A stretch of 42,575 nucleotides of DNA, from assembly GCA_017455005.1 (NCBI GenBank), contig JAFTBX010000035.1, positions 1 through 42,575 of the forward strand, given 5' to 3'. The notes under the pieces were generated by a model. The model did no database searches, was not told where the DNA came from, and was given only the letters and a program-made list of their open reading frames with translations. Of this stretch, positions 15,062 to 23,955 are shown one piece after another; the first letter of the stretch is position 1; each line of letters begins with the position of its first letter. The translations under genes were made by a program, and so were the position numbers. This stretch comes from Lachnospiraceae bacterium. Lineage in GTDB: Bacteria; Bacillota; Clostridia; Lachnospirales; Lachnospiraceae.

Positions 15062-16091
15062 CCAATGGGTCTCCTTCGTCTATATTGATCCAGATCACGT
15101 CCCGCTCTCGCTTGAACCAAGTGAGCTGACGCTTGGCAAATCTTCTTGTATTGCGCTTGATCAGGCGCACCGCCTCATCAAAGCTTGTCTCGCCCCTAAG
15201 CCATCCGTACATTTCCTTGTAACCGATGCCCTGGGCTGCCGTCAGTGAAAGCGGTGAGCTTCCATGATATAACGTTTCCGCTTCTCTGGCAAGGCCTTCT
15301 TCCACCATCTCATCGACTCTCCGGTCGATCTTCCGGTAAAGTCTCTCTCTGTCCCCGTAAAGAACAAAGTACGTATAGTCATACGGGCTGTATGCCGGTC
15401 CGTTCAGCCGCTTTTCGCTTTCTCTTGCATTGTGATCCGAAATCTTTTCACCGTGAACACGGTAAAACATAAGCGCACGGATCACACGCTTGATGTTGCC
15501 GGCATCGATAAGCTCCGCGGATGCAGGATCCACAGCCAGAAGCATATCATGAAGCCTGCAGGGTCCGTCCGGTTCCAGTGCGGCAGCTTCCAGCATTTCC
15601 CGATATGCGCTCATCTCCCCGGACTCCGGCTCTTCCGTAAAATCAATGTCATAAAGCAGCGCCTGGATATAAAACCCGGTGCCGCCGCAGACGATGGGGA
15701 TATGGCCGCGCGAAACTATATCCGCGATCGCGGCTTTTGCCATCTCCTGGAACCGGACGACATTGTAATCTTCATCCGGGTCCATGACATCGATCAGATG
15801 ATGCGGAACGCCCTGCATCTCTTCCGGAGTGATCTTGGCGGATCCGATATCCATGCCGCGGTAGACCTGCATGCTGTCAGCGCTGATGATCTCACCGCCG
15901 ATTTCCTTCGCCAGACGTACCGCCGCGCCGCTCTTTCCGGTCGCAGTCGGTCCCGTAATGACAATGACACGTGGCTTGACTGCCGGCGATTCCCCGGCAT
16001 GCGCCGGATCTGCCAACGCAGTCATGCCGCTGCCTGCGGCCCCGGAGCAATCCGTATATGTATTCGGTTTTGTATCTACTCTTTCCTTCAT
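15021..16091 (-). CDS. miaA: tRNA dimethylallyltransferase MiaA
   Basis: 356 residues. Transfers the dimethylallyl group to N6 of A37 in tRNAs that read U-starting codons, giving i6A, the substrate of MiaB encoded in the same run. The P-loop is GPTATGKS (47-54), followed by IISADSMQVYRGMDIGSAK, VCGGTGFYIQALLYDIDF and RRFAKRQLTWFKRE, all MiaA signatures. The family normally starts about 5 residues before the P-loop strand, so some 38 extra N-terminal residues (Gly/Ala/Ser-rich) are unusual. No good ribosome site precedes the ATG at 16091; an ATG at residue 23 is an alternative. The gene lies 32 bases after mutL and overlaps the next gene by 41 bases. Confidence 0.93.
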   Translation of the reverse strand: MKERVDTKPNTYTDCSGAAGSGMTALADPAHAGESPAVKPRVIVITGPTATGKSGAAVRLAKEIGGEIISADSMQVYRGMDIGSAKITPEEMQGVPHHLIDVMDPDEDYNVVRFQEMAKAAIADIVSRGHIPIVCGGTGFYIQALLYDIDFTEEPESGEMSAYREMLEAAALEPDGPCRLHDMLLAVDPASAELIDAGNIKRVIRALMFYRVHGEKISDHNARESEKRLNGPAYSPYDYTYFVLYGDRERLYRKIDRRVDEMVEEGLAREAETLYHGSSPLSLTAAQGIGYKEMYGWLRGETSFDEAVRLIKRNTRRFAKRQLTWFKRERDVIWINIDEGDPLDEIRKHLPDVRRG

Positions 16092-16123
16092 TCAGATATG
16101 CAACAAGGCAATTTTGCATCTTC

Positions 16124-18340
16124 CTACACGATGCGCTTAAAGATCTTGTCGATCTCCGTCTTCGTCCAGCGGGCGATCGTCGGGCGTCCGTGCGGGCACA
16201 TGTACGGATTATCCAGCATCAGAAGTTCACTGATGAGTGCGCGCATTTCCAGCTCCGAAAGCGGACGGCTGCCTTTTACGGCCGCCTTACAGGACATCGA
16301 CGCAATCTTATACTTCATGTCCTCCGACGATATGCCGCGCGTTTCTTCACTCATGCTCTGGATCAGGTCCATGAGCAGCTCTTCCTCGCCGAGGCCCGGC
16401 AGGTTGGATGGCACAGCGCGCACCACATAGTCCCTGTCTCCGGCCGCCTCGATCTCATAGCCTGCCTCTTCGAAGCTTCCGAGGTTTTTCTCCATCAATG
16501 CCGATTCCTTTGCGGACAATGTCAGCACCAACGGCGGAAACAGCATCTGTGAACTGACCGCATGATCGCGGATCAACCTGGTAAAACGCTCGTAGTTGAC
16601 CTTTTCATGCGCAGCGTGCTGGTCAATCAGGTACATCTCATCGTGAAACTCGATGATCCAGTACGTTTCAAAGATCTGTCCGATCATCTTAAACTGCGGC
16701 ACATTGGCAGCATTGATAAAGGCGTCCGCGTCTTCGCGCTTCCTCCGGTTCGGATCGGATACTGCCGGTGCAGGATCTGCTTTTTTGATTTCCTCAACCG
16801 GATGTGGTTCCGGCAATTCGTGTGAAACAGCTGCAGACTGATCTTCCCCCGCCTTTACAGGCGCAGCGGCAGGAATATCCTGACGGGCTGAGGGTGCCGG
16901 GACAGTTATATCCTGATGAGCCGAAGGAGCTGCAGAAACGGTACCGGCAGCATTCACCTGCTGTACGGCAGCGCTCTTTTTCAGTTCCGTTTCAATGTCG
17001 GAGACATAATCAAAGCGCCGGCTCTTTTCGAACGGCTGAGGGTCTTTACCGTAGGGATCGGCTTGAAACGCGCTCCGCACCGGTTTTTGCGGCTTTTCAA
17101 GAGCCCTGGCGCCGTCCACGACGTGCTCCTGACGGACAAGTGCCTCGTTCAGCGCGCTTCGCACGGCGTCGTAAACGGCACGGCTGTCCGCAAAACGCAC
17201 CTCAACCTTGCGAGGGTGGACATTAACGTCTACATCCTCCGGCGCAAGCTCGACATTGAGCACGACCATCGGGAAACGGTGCATCATCAGAAACGGTGCG
17301 TAAGCGTCCTCCGCAGCCTTTCGCAGTACTTCGGAACGAATCGCGCGGCCGTTTACAAAAAATACTTCAAAGTCACGTTTGCTTCGTGCGATGACAGGCT
17401 TTGCCGCGTAACCGGTCACACGGATCCTGCCCGCAGCCTGCCGCCGCTCTCCAAGCGCCTGCTTCTGAGCGGGGCTAATAAGGTACCCGGACATGCGTTC
17501 CACCGCTTTCGCGACGGAAGAAGTGTTTTCCCCGCCTGTAAGCTTCCCGTCAACGTTTTTTTGCTCCTTTCGGAAGATGGAATCAATAACCGCATCCGGA
17601 TAACGCTTACTGCCGTCTGTATAAGCCGCAGCGGGGTCTGTTCCGTCAACTCCGGCAGCATATGCTCCGCTGTCCACTTCGATCAGGTTTGCGGCGGCTT
17701 CCTGTCCGTAGATCAGATAGATCACATCCTTCAGCTTGCCGTTGCCGCTCGTATGCAGCATGCTTCTGCCGTCAACCGTCAGCGAGATACTGATCGAAGG
17801 ATGGGCAAGCGCTGCTTTTTCGACAGTATCGATGACATAGGAGTTTTCGACGGCTGCCGATTTTAAAAACTGCCGCCGTACCGGGATGTTGGCGAGAAAA
17901 TCCCGAACGATAACGGTCGTTCCTACGGGCGCGCCTACTTCACGGGAGGAACGCTCCACGCCTTCCGATATCCGGTACTGAAGTCCCGTCATTTCCTCCG
18001 CTGTCCTGGATATAAGCTCTGTATCCGAGACAGCCGCGATCGACGCAAGCGCCTCACCGCGGAAACCCATCGTACGTATGTGTTCGATATCCTCCGCCGT
18101 CATCAGCTTGGAGGTCGCGTGCCGGATAAATGCGGTCGGAATCTCCTTCATAAGAATGCCGCAGCCATTATCTGTAACGCGGATCAGCTCCAGGCCGCCG
18201 CCACGGATCTCGACGCTGATCGCATCCGCGCCGGCATCGATCGCATTGTCCAGAAGTTCCTTGACAACGCTTTCAGGCCGTTCCGCTACTTCGCCCGCAG
18301 CGATCTTATCGATTGTCTCTTTGCTCAGTACATGGATCAT
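16124..18340 (-). CDS. mutL: DNA mismatch repair protein MutL
   Basis: 738 residues. N-terminal GHKL ATPase: IAAGEVAERPESVVKELLDNAIDAGA (Glu/Asn of motif I kept), DNGCGI, TMGFRGEALASIA, GTTVIVRD. The middle region (about 425-540) is a Pro/Ala-rich low-complexity linker. The C-terminal domain contains the endonuclease motif DQHAAHEKVNYE, plus SCKAAVKG and CPHGRPTI, so this is the nicking type of MutL found in bacteria without MutH. It is recruited by MutS, whose gene is 54 bases upstream. The start ATG at 18340 has only a weak purine stretch before it. Confidence 0.96.
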   Translation of the reverse strand: MIHVLSKETIDKIAAGEVAERPESVVKELLDNAIDAGADAISVEIRGGGLELIRVTDNGCGILMKEIPTAFIRHATSKLMTAEDIEHIRTMGFRGEALASIAAVSDTELISRTAEEMTGLQYRISEGVERSSREVGAPVGTTVIVRDFLANIPVRRQFLKSAAVENSYVIDTVEKAALAHPSISISLTVDGRSMLHTSGNGKLKDVIYLIYGQEAAANLIEVDSGAYAAGVDGTDPAAAYTDGSKRYPDAVIDSIFRKEQKNVDGKLTGGENTSSVAKAVERMSGYLISPAQKQALGERRQAAGRIRVTGYAAKPVIARSKRDFEVFFVNGRAIRSEVLRKAAEDAYAPFLMMHRFPMVVLNVELAPEDVDVNVHPRKVEVRFADSRAVYDAVRSALNEALVRQEHVVDGARALEKPQKPVRSAFQADPYGKDPQPFEKSRRFDYVSDIETELKKSAAVQQVNAAGTVSAAPSAHQDITVPAPSARQDIPAAAPVKAGEDQSAAVSHELPEPHPVEEIKKADPAPAVSDPNRRKREDADAFINAANVPQFKMIGQIFETYWIIEFHDEMYLIDQHAAHEKVNYERFTRLIRDHAVSSQMLFPPLVLTLSAKESALMEKNLGSFEEAGYEIEAAGDRDYVVRAVPSNLPGLGEEELLMDLIQSMSEETRGISSEDMKYKIASMSCKAAVKGSRPLSELEMRALISELLMLDNPYMCPHGRPTIARWTKTEIDKIFKRIV

Positions 18341-18394
18341 GGATCTTAAAGCCGCCTCACCGGCAATACTTCATTCTCAGGTCTGAAGCCCTGT

Positions 18395-21154
18395 TTACTT
18401 CAGCTTCAGCTGCTCCTGCAGTTCATTTAACAGGAAAAACGCTTCCATCGGTGTAAGGTGCGTCATGTCGGTTTCCCGGATCTTATCTGCCGCAGCCTTC
18501 TGCGCGTTATACTGTTCACTCGTGATAGGGACATGGATGCCGGTCGCGCCGGATCCGGAACCATACCGGCTGCCGCCTTCTTCCGCTACCTGACTTAACG
18601 GCTCTGCCCCGAAGGCAAGCGTCTGCTGCAGGCCGCCGGACCTTTCCACAGATGGTTCCGTCTCCTGACGGGAATCAGCCGGCGTATCGATCCTTGCGGC
18701 CGCGTTCGCGATGTCAGACATGCTCAGCTGCTCCGCAATCTCATTCGCCCTGTCCGTGACCTCTGCGGGGACGCCTGCGAGCTTTGCCACAGCGATACCG
18801 TAGGACTTGTCCGCGCCGCCCGGTACGATCTTTCTTAAGAAGATCAGGTCGTCGGCATTTTCCTTGACAGCGATGCAGTAGTTATGCACGCCCCGGATCT
18901 TTCCTTCCAGTTCTGTCAGTTCATGATAATGCGTCGCAAACAACGCCTTTGCGCCAAGCTTTTTCTTGTCACTGATATATTCGACGACCGACCAGGCGAT
19001 GGAAAGTCCGTCATAGGTCGAAGTACCGCGTCCGATCTCGTCCAGGATCAGAAGGCTCTTCGACGTCGCGTTGCGTAAGATATTCGCGACCTCCGTCATT
19101 TCCACCATGAAAGTAGACTGTCCGCTCGCAAGGTCGTCCGACGCGCCGACTCTCGTAAAGATCCGGTCGCAGATCGCGATATCGGCTGATCTTGCCGGCA
19201 CAAACGATCCGATCTGCGCCATCAGCGTGATCAGCGCAACCTGGCGCATATACGTGGACTTGCCGGCCATGTTGGGGCCTGTGATGATGGCAATGCGGTC
19301 CGCCCCGTTATTGAGAAGCGTATCGTTCGCTATGAAGCTTCCGTCTTTCAGCATCAGCTCCACGACCGGATGCCGGCCGTCCCGGATGTCGATCCGTCCC
19401 TGTTCATTGATCTTCGGGCAGACATAGCGGTTTCTGGTGGCGACATTGGAAAGTGAACAAAGAACATCCAGATAAGCGATCGCCTTCGCGCTCTGCTGTA
19501 TACGCTGCGCCTCGCCGGCGACACGGTCCTCGATCTCGAGGAAAAGCTCGTACTCAAGGCTCTTCAGTTTCTCGTCTGCGCCGAGGATCTCGGAAGAAAG
19601 CTCCTCGAGACGTTCAGTCGTATAGCGTTCACCGGTCGTCAGCGTCTGCTTCCGGAGAAAATAATCCGGCACCTGCGACTTGAAGGTATTGGTCACCTCG
19701 ATGCAGTAGCCGAAGTTTTTGTTGTATTTTACTTTGAGCGTCCGGATCCCGGTCTTTTCCCGCTCTTCATTTTCAAGGTCCAGGAGCCATTTGCGTCCCT
19801 CGGTCTTTGATGCGCGCAGCCTGTCCACATCCTCATTATATCCCGTGAGGATCATGCCGCCGTCGCGGATGGAAACGGGCGCTTCCGGATCGATCGACAT
19901 CTCAAGAAGCGAACAAAGATCCGTAAGCGGATCAAGCTCACTTCCGAGCCGCTGCAAAAGTCCTGCGTCAAATCCGGAAACCAGGTTCTTGATGGCGGGA
20001 AGCATGCTGATCGACTGGCGGAATGCCAGAAGGTCAAGTGCATTCGCGCGCCTGGTACTGAACTTCGCAAGGAGTCTCTCCAGGTCATAGACCGGGCGCA
20101 GATACTCCATGATCTCCTCGCGGTCGATGAAACGTTCGTTTAAATCACTGATCGCCTCCTGGCGTTCTTCAATCTGCGCTTTCTTTAAAAGCGGCTGCGA
20201 GATCACGGTACGAAGGAAGCGGGAACCCATCGCGGTCTTTGTCTTATCCAGCACCCAGAGCAGCGTTCCCTTTTTGTCCTTTTCACGCATGGACTCAAGG
20301 AGCTCTAAGTTCCGCATCGTCGCAGTGTCGATAACCATGTACTCGGACGTGCTGTACGGATGGATGGACGTGATATATTCGACGCTTGAAAACTGCGTGT
20401 CATAGACGTATCTCAGCACGCCGCCCGCAGCAAGGATACCGGCAAACATATCGGAAAGTCCGAGACCGGCAGCATTGGCATGAAAATGTTCCTCCAGAAG
20501 CTCCTGGCATCGTCCTTCATCGAAATAACGCGCCGGCACCTCCGAAGGCGTTACGCCCCAGCGGTCCCGGATCATCGCAATGTCGGCGCCGCTCAATAAA
20601 AACGCCGCGTCACAGATCAGCTCCGACGGCATGAAGCGGTTGATCTCGTCGTAAAGCTCCTTGAGCTCCGTGACCTGCGTCACATAGTAGTCTCCGGTAC
20701 TGACGTCGATCGCGCTGATGCCGAAGGCTTCCAGAACGTAGCTGACGCACATGAGGTAATTGTTGCGGCTGTCGTCGAGGGCTTCATTTTCCGTAAGCGT
20801 ACCCGGCGTCACAACACGGATCACGGAACGCTTGACGAGGCCTTTCGCAAGCTTCGGATCTTCGACCTGCTCTCCGATCGCGACCTTGTAGCCCTTCCGG
20901 ACCAGGCGCGCAATATAGTTATCCGACGCGTGGAACGGGATGCCGCACATGGGTGCGCGTTCCTCCATGCCGCAGTCCTTTCCTGTCAGCACCAGATCCA
21001 GTTCCTCCGAAGCGATCTTCGCGTCATCAAAAAACATCTCATAGAAATCGCCGATCCGGTAAAACAGGATACAGTCGGGATATTCTTTTTTGGTCTCCAG
21101 ATACTGCTGCATCATCGGCGACAGCTTCCGGATCTGTTCAGGTGTCAGTGCCAT
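18395..21154 (-). CDS. mutS: DNA mismatch recognition protein MutS
   Basis: 919 residues. The mismatch-contacting motif (FYRIGDFYEMFFDDA, about 29-43) is near the N-terminus; the ATPase has Walker A GPNMAGKST, the VPA...ICDRIFTRVGASDD region, LLILDEIGRGTSTYDG (Walker B) and LFATHYHELT. It binds mispairs in newly copied DNA and passes the signal to MutL. The part around residue 830-885 is an extra polar linker before a conserved C-terminal helix. ATG at 21154 with GGAG about 6 bases upstream. It lies between miaB and mutL in the same unit, a frequent Clostridia order. Confidence 0.97.
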   Translation of the reverse strand: MALTPEQIRKLSPMMQQYLETKKEYPDCILFYRIGDFYEMFFDDAKIASEELDLVLTGKDCGMEERAPMCGIPFHASDNYIARLVRKGYKVAIGEQVEDPKLAKGLVKRSVIRVVTPGTLTENEALDDSRNNYLMCVSYVLEAFGISAIDVSTGDYYVTQVTELKELYDEINRFMPSELICDAAFLLSGADIAMIRDRWGVTPSEVPARYFDEGRCQELLEEHFHANAAGLGLSDMFAGILAAGGVLRYVYDTQFSSVEYITSIHPYSTSEYMVIDTATMRNLELLESMREKDKKGTLLWVLDKTKTAMGSRFLRTVISQPLLKKAQIEERQEAISDLNERFIDREEIMEYLRPVYDLERLLAKFSTRRANALDLLAFRQSISMLPAIKNLVSGFDAGLLQRLGSELDPLTDLCSLLEMSIDPEAPVSIRDGGMILTGYNEDVDRLRASKTEGRKWLLDLENEEREKTGIRTLKVKYNKNFGYCIEVTNTFKSQVPDYFLRKQTLTTGERYTTERLEELSSEILGADEKLKSLEYELFLEIEDRVAGEAQRIQQSAKAIAYLDVLCSLSNVATRNRYVCPKINEQGRIDIRDGRHPVVELMLKDGSFIANDTLLNNGADRIAIITGPNMAGKSTYMRQVALITLMAQIGSFVPARSADIAICDRIFTRVGASDDLASGQSTFMVEMTEVANILRNATSKSLLILDEIGRGTSTYDGLSIAWSVVEYISDKKKLGAKALFATHYHELTELEGKIRGVHNYCIAVKENADDLIFLRKIVPGGADKSYGIAVAKLAGVPAEVTDRANEIAEQLSMSDIANAAARIDTPADSRQETEPSVERSGGLQQTLAFGAEPLSQVAEEGGSRYGSGSGATGIHVPITSEQYNAQKAAADKIRETDMTHLTPMEAFFLLNELQEQLKLK

Positions 21155-21195
21155 GTGTGCTCCACTTATAATATATGTTCAGCTTATCGTTTTTT

Positions 21196-22869
21196 TCAGG
21201 CAAGGCTGCCAGTATAGTAAAATCCGTGGCTTTCTTCGAGCCTGACTTTCTGTACCGTGCCGATGAGTTTCTTCTGTTCTTCCGGGTCTGCGGGCACATG
21301 CACGGTCGTGCCGTTTTCCAGTTTGCCGGTGATCATCATGGGATCATACTCGCTGATGTCCTCAAAAAGGACCGGCAGTGTTTCCCCGCGGAACCGCTCC
21401 AGGCTCTGTGCGGCAAGGCGGTTCTGGAGATCCAAAAGCCTGTCAAAGCGGTCTTTAACCGTCGCTTCATCGATCTGGTCCTCATAGGCAGCCGCCGGCG
21501 TTCCTTCCCTCTTGCTGTAGATAAAGGTAAAGGCCTGGTCAAAGCGGACCTTCCGAACAACGTCGAGCGTCTCCTGAAAGTCTTCCTCCGTCTCTCCCGG
21601 GAAGCCTACGATAATGTCTGTGGTGATCACGATATCCGGCATAGCCTCCCTGAGGCGCGCCGCCCGGTCAAGGAAACGTTCCTTGTCATAATGCCGGTTC
21701 ATCCGCTTCAGTATCCTCGAAGATCCGGACTGAAGCGGCAGATGGAACTGATGACAGACATGCTTTGATGCCGCCATCACTTCGATCAGTTCATCTGACA
21801 GATCCTTCGGATGCGATGTCATAAAGCGGATCCTTTCAATGCCGGTCTCCCCGGCAAGCAAGTCCACCCGCTTCAAAAGTTCAGGGAAAGAAACAAAGGA
21901 TGCCGCCTTGCCGTCATCTGCGGCAGGACCCTGATCATCGCTTACGGAAACGCCTTTATAGGAATTGACATTCTGCCCGAGCAGCATGATCTCCTTTACG
22001 CCGTCTTCCGCCGCCCTGCGGATCTCCGCGAGGATCTCCTCCGGAGTACGGCTCTTTTCACGTCCGCGCACATAAGGTACGATGCAGTACGAACAGAAGT
22101 TGTTGCAGCCGAACATGATATTGATGCCCTGCTTGAAGGGGAATTTGCGCTGCTGCGGGAGTTCTTCGATGATATCGCTGCTGTCGCGCCATACCGATAC
22201 GACCGGTTTGCGGTACAGTTTTTCAAGGTCTTTCCGGTTTCCCGCATTCAGGCCGTATCGAAGCAGCTTTTCGTAACGCTCATAGTCTGAAGAGGAATCG
22301 ATGAGGACAGCATTGCCCGCATGCGCCGCTTCGAGGCTGTCGACCAGGCCCGCGCGCTTACGGTGCAGCATGAAAAGCAGCTCCGGAAACTTGTAAAGGT
22401 TGTGTGTGCCGAAGATCAGGTCGATGTAGGCATACTTCTTCCGAAGCTTCTCCACCTCGTCCGTTTCCTGCATCATGCAGCCGCAGACCGCGATGATCCG
22501 CTCCGGATGTGCCTTTTTCATGTTTTTGAGTCTTCCGAGCCTGCCGTAGAGATGCTCGTTGGCGTTTTCCCGCACTGTGCAGGTATTGAAGATCACAAAG
22601 TCGGCATCTTCTTCCGCTTCCGTGATCTCATAACCCGCCTCCCTCAGGATCCCGCAAAGCTTCTCGGAGTCCCGTGCGTTCATCTGGCAGCCGAAGGTGA
22701 CGACCGCAGCGGATAATTTCTTATTCGAACCGGATACGCACTCATCACCGGACGCATATGACTCTCCGATCTCCTTCAGCTGCGCAATAAAATAATGCTG
22801 CCGCTCCGGTTCCGTTACCGGGGCAGCCGCGAGAACATCGTTATTAATATAGTTTAAGATATCCGTCAT
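21196..22869 (-). CDS. miaB: tRNA-2-methylthio-N6-dimethylallyladenosine synthase MiaB
   Basis: 557 residues. Radical-SAM methylthiotransferase that converts i6A37 to ms2i6A37. The N-terminal UPF0004 domain holds three cluster cysteines (VTFGCQMNARDSE, NTCTVRENA, AVCGCMMQ); the radical-SAM cysteines are in GCNNFCSYCIVPYVRGRE; a TRAM domain ends the protein (VLFEDISEYD ... GTVQKVRLEE). About 55 residues precede the first domain, a little longer than most MiaB, and another poorly conserved stretch (about 182-240) lies before the radical-SAM core. The start overlaps the stop of the HAD gene (ATGA), suggesting coupled translation. Confidence 0.95.
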   Translation of the reverse strand: MTDILNYINNDVLAAAPVTEPERQHYFIAQLKEIGESYASGDECVSGSNKKLSAAVVTFGCQMNARDSEKLCGILREAGYEITEAEEDADFVIFNTCTVRENANEHLYGRLGRLKNMKKAHPERIIAVCGCMMQETDEVEKLRKKYAYIDLIFGTHNLYKFPELLFMLHRKRAGLVDSLEAAHAGNAVLIDSSSDYERYEKLLRYGLNAGNRKDLEKLYRKPVVSVWRDSSDIIEELPQQRKFPFKQGINIMFGCNNFCSYCIVPYVRGREKSRTPEEILAEIRRAAEDGVKEIMLLGQNVNSYKGVSVSDDQGPAADDGKAASFVSFPELLKRVDLLAGETGIERIRFMTSHPKDLSDELIEVMAASKHVCHQFHLPLQSGSSRILKRMNRHYDKERFLDRAARLREAMPDIVITTDIIVGFPGETEEDFQETLDVVRKVRFDQAFTFIYSKREGTPAAAYEDQIDEATVKDRFDRLLDLQNRLAAQSLERFRGETLPVLFEDISEYDPMMITGKLENGTTVHVPADPEEQKKLIGTVQKVRLEESHGFYYTGSLA

Positions 22870-23711
22870 AACAGTATCTCACTAAGCTTTTCAAAAGATC
22901 CGATCTTCGCGTCGCGCAAATCTTCCGGCACTTCCCCGAAGCCATAGGAAGCCCAGATAAAGCCGACCCCCGCGCGTTTTGAACTGAGCGCATCCTTTAA
23001 GATATCCCCGACATAGACCGGCGTCTGAAGGCCGTAGTGCTCCATGATGATGCGGATCGTCTGATCTTTTTCCACACCTGTATCGCCGTAGCTGAGCCAG
23101 CCTTCAAAAAGCTCTGCAGTTTCCGAAAAGCCGGTAAATAGCTCAATATAGCCCTTTTCGCAGTTGGATACGATAAAAAGACGGTACTTTTCCTTCAGTG
23201 CGCGCAGAGTTTCAGCCACCGCAGGATAGACGTCCGCGCCATATTTGCGGAGGAAGTCGTATTCATACTCCATCGAACGCCAGACCATGAATTCATAGAC
23301 GGTCTCGATGTCTTCCGCGGTGAATGCCGGCGTCGCTATAGAACCGGCTGAACCTGTTTCTTCCGAACAGCCAATCCCGGCAACACCTGCAAAGCTGAGA
23401 GGCTCCTTTCGTTTTTGCATCTGCTCCGAAAGCATATGCGTAAAAGGCGCTTCCCCCTTCAGCGCACGGCGGAAGGTCTTTAAGAACAAGTCCGGACAAA
23501 AACCTTCCAGTTCCGGATAAAGATGGTGAAAGATCTCGATCGTCGGCTGACCGAGTTCTCCCATGATCTGCTCTTTCGTAAAGGTTCTCTTTCTCAGCCC
23601 GAAGCAGTCACAAAACTCCGCGGAAGCAGCCGAATACGCCTTTGCAAGCGTTCCGGTCGAGTCCCAGAGCGTACCGTCCACATCAAAAATAATCGAATCA
23701 AACTCTCTCAT
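22866..23711 (-). CDS. HAD-superfamily hydrolase (phosphoglycolate phosphatase-like)
   Basis: 281 residues from the ATG at 23711, the first residue before the catalytic motif (MREFDSIIFDVDGTLWDS); the 50 codons upstream in frame belong to another gene's territory and look non-coding. Motif I is DVDGT (Asp nucleophile and Asp acid/base), motif II FIVSNC, and the late motif VGDILKDALSSKRAGV carries the metal-binding Asp. The cap is helical (Gph/PpaX type). A Ser/Gly/Ala-rich stretch of about 20 residues (about 116-138, AGIGCSEETGSAGS...) interrupts the cap and looks like a flexible insertion. The substrate is unknown. It starts 7 bases after the DUF896 gene and overlaps miaB by 4. Confidence 0.88.
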   Translation of the reverse strand: MREFDSIIFDVDGTLWDSTGTLAKAYSAASAEFCDCFGLRKRTFTKEQIMGELGQPTIEIFHHLYPELEGFCPDLFLKTFRRALKGEAPFTHMLSEQMQKRKEPLSFAGVAGIGCSEETGSAGSIATPAFTAEDIETVYEFMVWRSMEYEYDFLRKYGADVYPAVAETLRALKEKYRLFIVSNCEKGYIELFTGFSETAELFEGWLSYGDTGVEKDQTIRIIMEHYGLQTPVYVGDILKDALSSKRAGVGFIWASYGFGEVPEDLRDAKIGSFEKLSEILL

Positions 23712-23718
23712 ATGAAAA

Positions 23719-23952
23719 TCAATACTTGCGGTCGGGGTTAAACTTGTCGCCGAGGTTGGTGACAGAGCCGTCATCTTCCTTGATGTCAATGTTGTCGAGA
23801 TTGCTGCGGAGGGAAGCTCGGACGGCAGCGATATATTTCTGCCGAAGCTCCGCCTGCTCATTTTTCTCAGCCGGCGTCAGTCCTGCCGGCGTCTTGGATT
23901 TATGAAAAAGTTCGTTGATCCTGTCGAGATCCTGTTGTGTCACAAACTGCAT
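23719..23952 (-). CDS. DUF896 family small protein (YnzC/YozV type)
   Basis: 77 residues. Matches the DUF896 helical hairpin: a first helix (DLDRINELFHKSK), then LTPAEKNEQAELRQKYI and AAVRASLRSNLDNIDI. The family is widespread in Firmicutes and poorly understood; the B. subtilis member YnzC was linked to the SOS region, but that does not define the role here. The ATG at 23952 has GGAG 8 bases upstream, inside the end of the preceding gene's stop region (gap 3 bases). Tail DGSVTNLGDKFNPDRKY is basic and polar. Confidence 0.88.
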   Translation of the reverse strand: MQFVTQQDLDRINELFHKSKTPAGLTPAEKNEQAELRQKYIAAVRASLRSNLDNIDIKEDDGSVTNLGDKFNPDRKY

Positions 23953-23955
23953 AAC

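Noticed and set aside
16916..17866. Plus-strand open frame of about 316 codons opposite mutL
   Set aside because: Lies over the conserved ATPase part of mutL; no independent evidence of coding.
22866..23861. Longer form of the HAD phosphatase starting at 23861
   Set aside because: The extra 50 residues overlap most of the DUF896 gene, are Ser/Thr/Pro-rich in the wrong frame, and the catalytic motif normally lies at the protein start.
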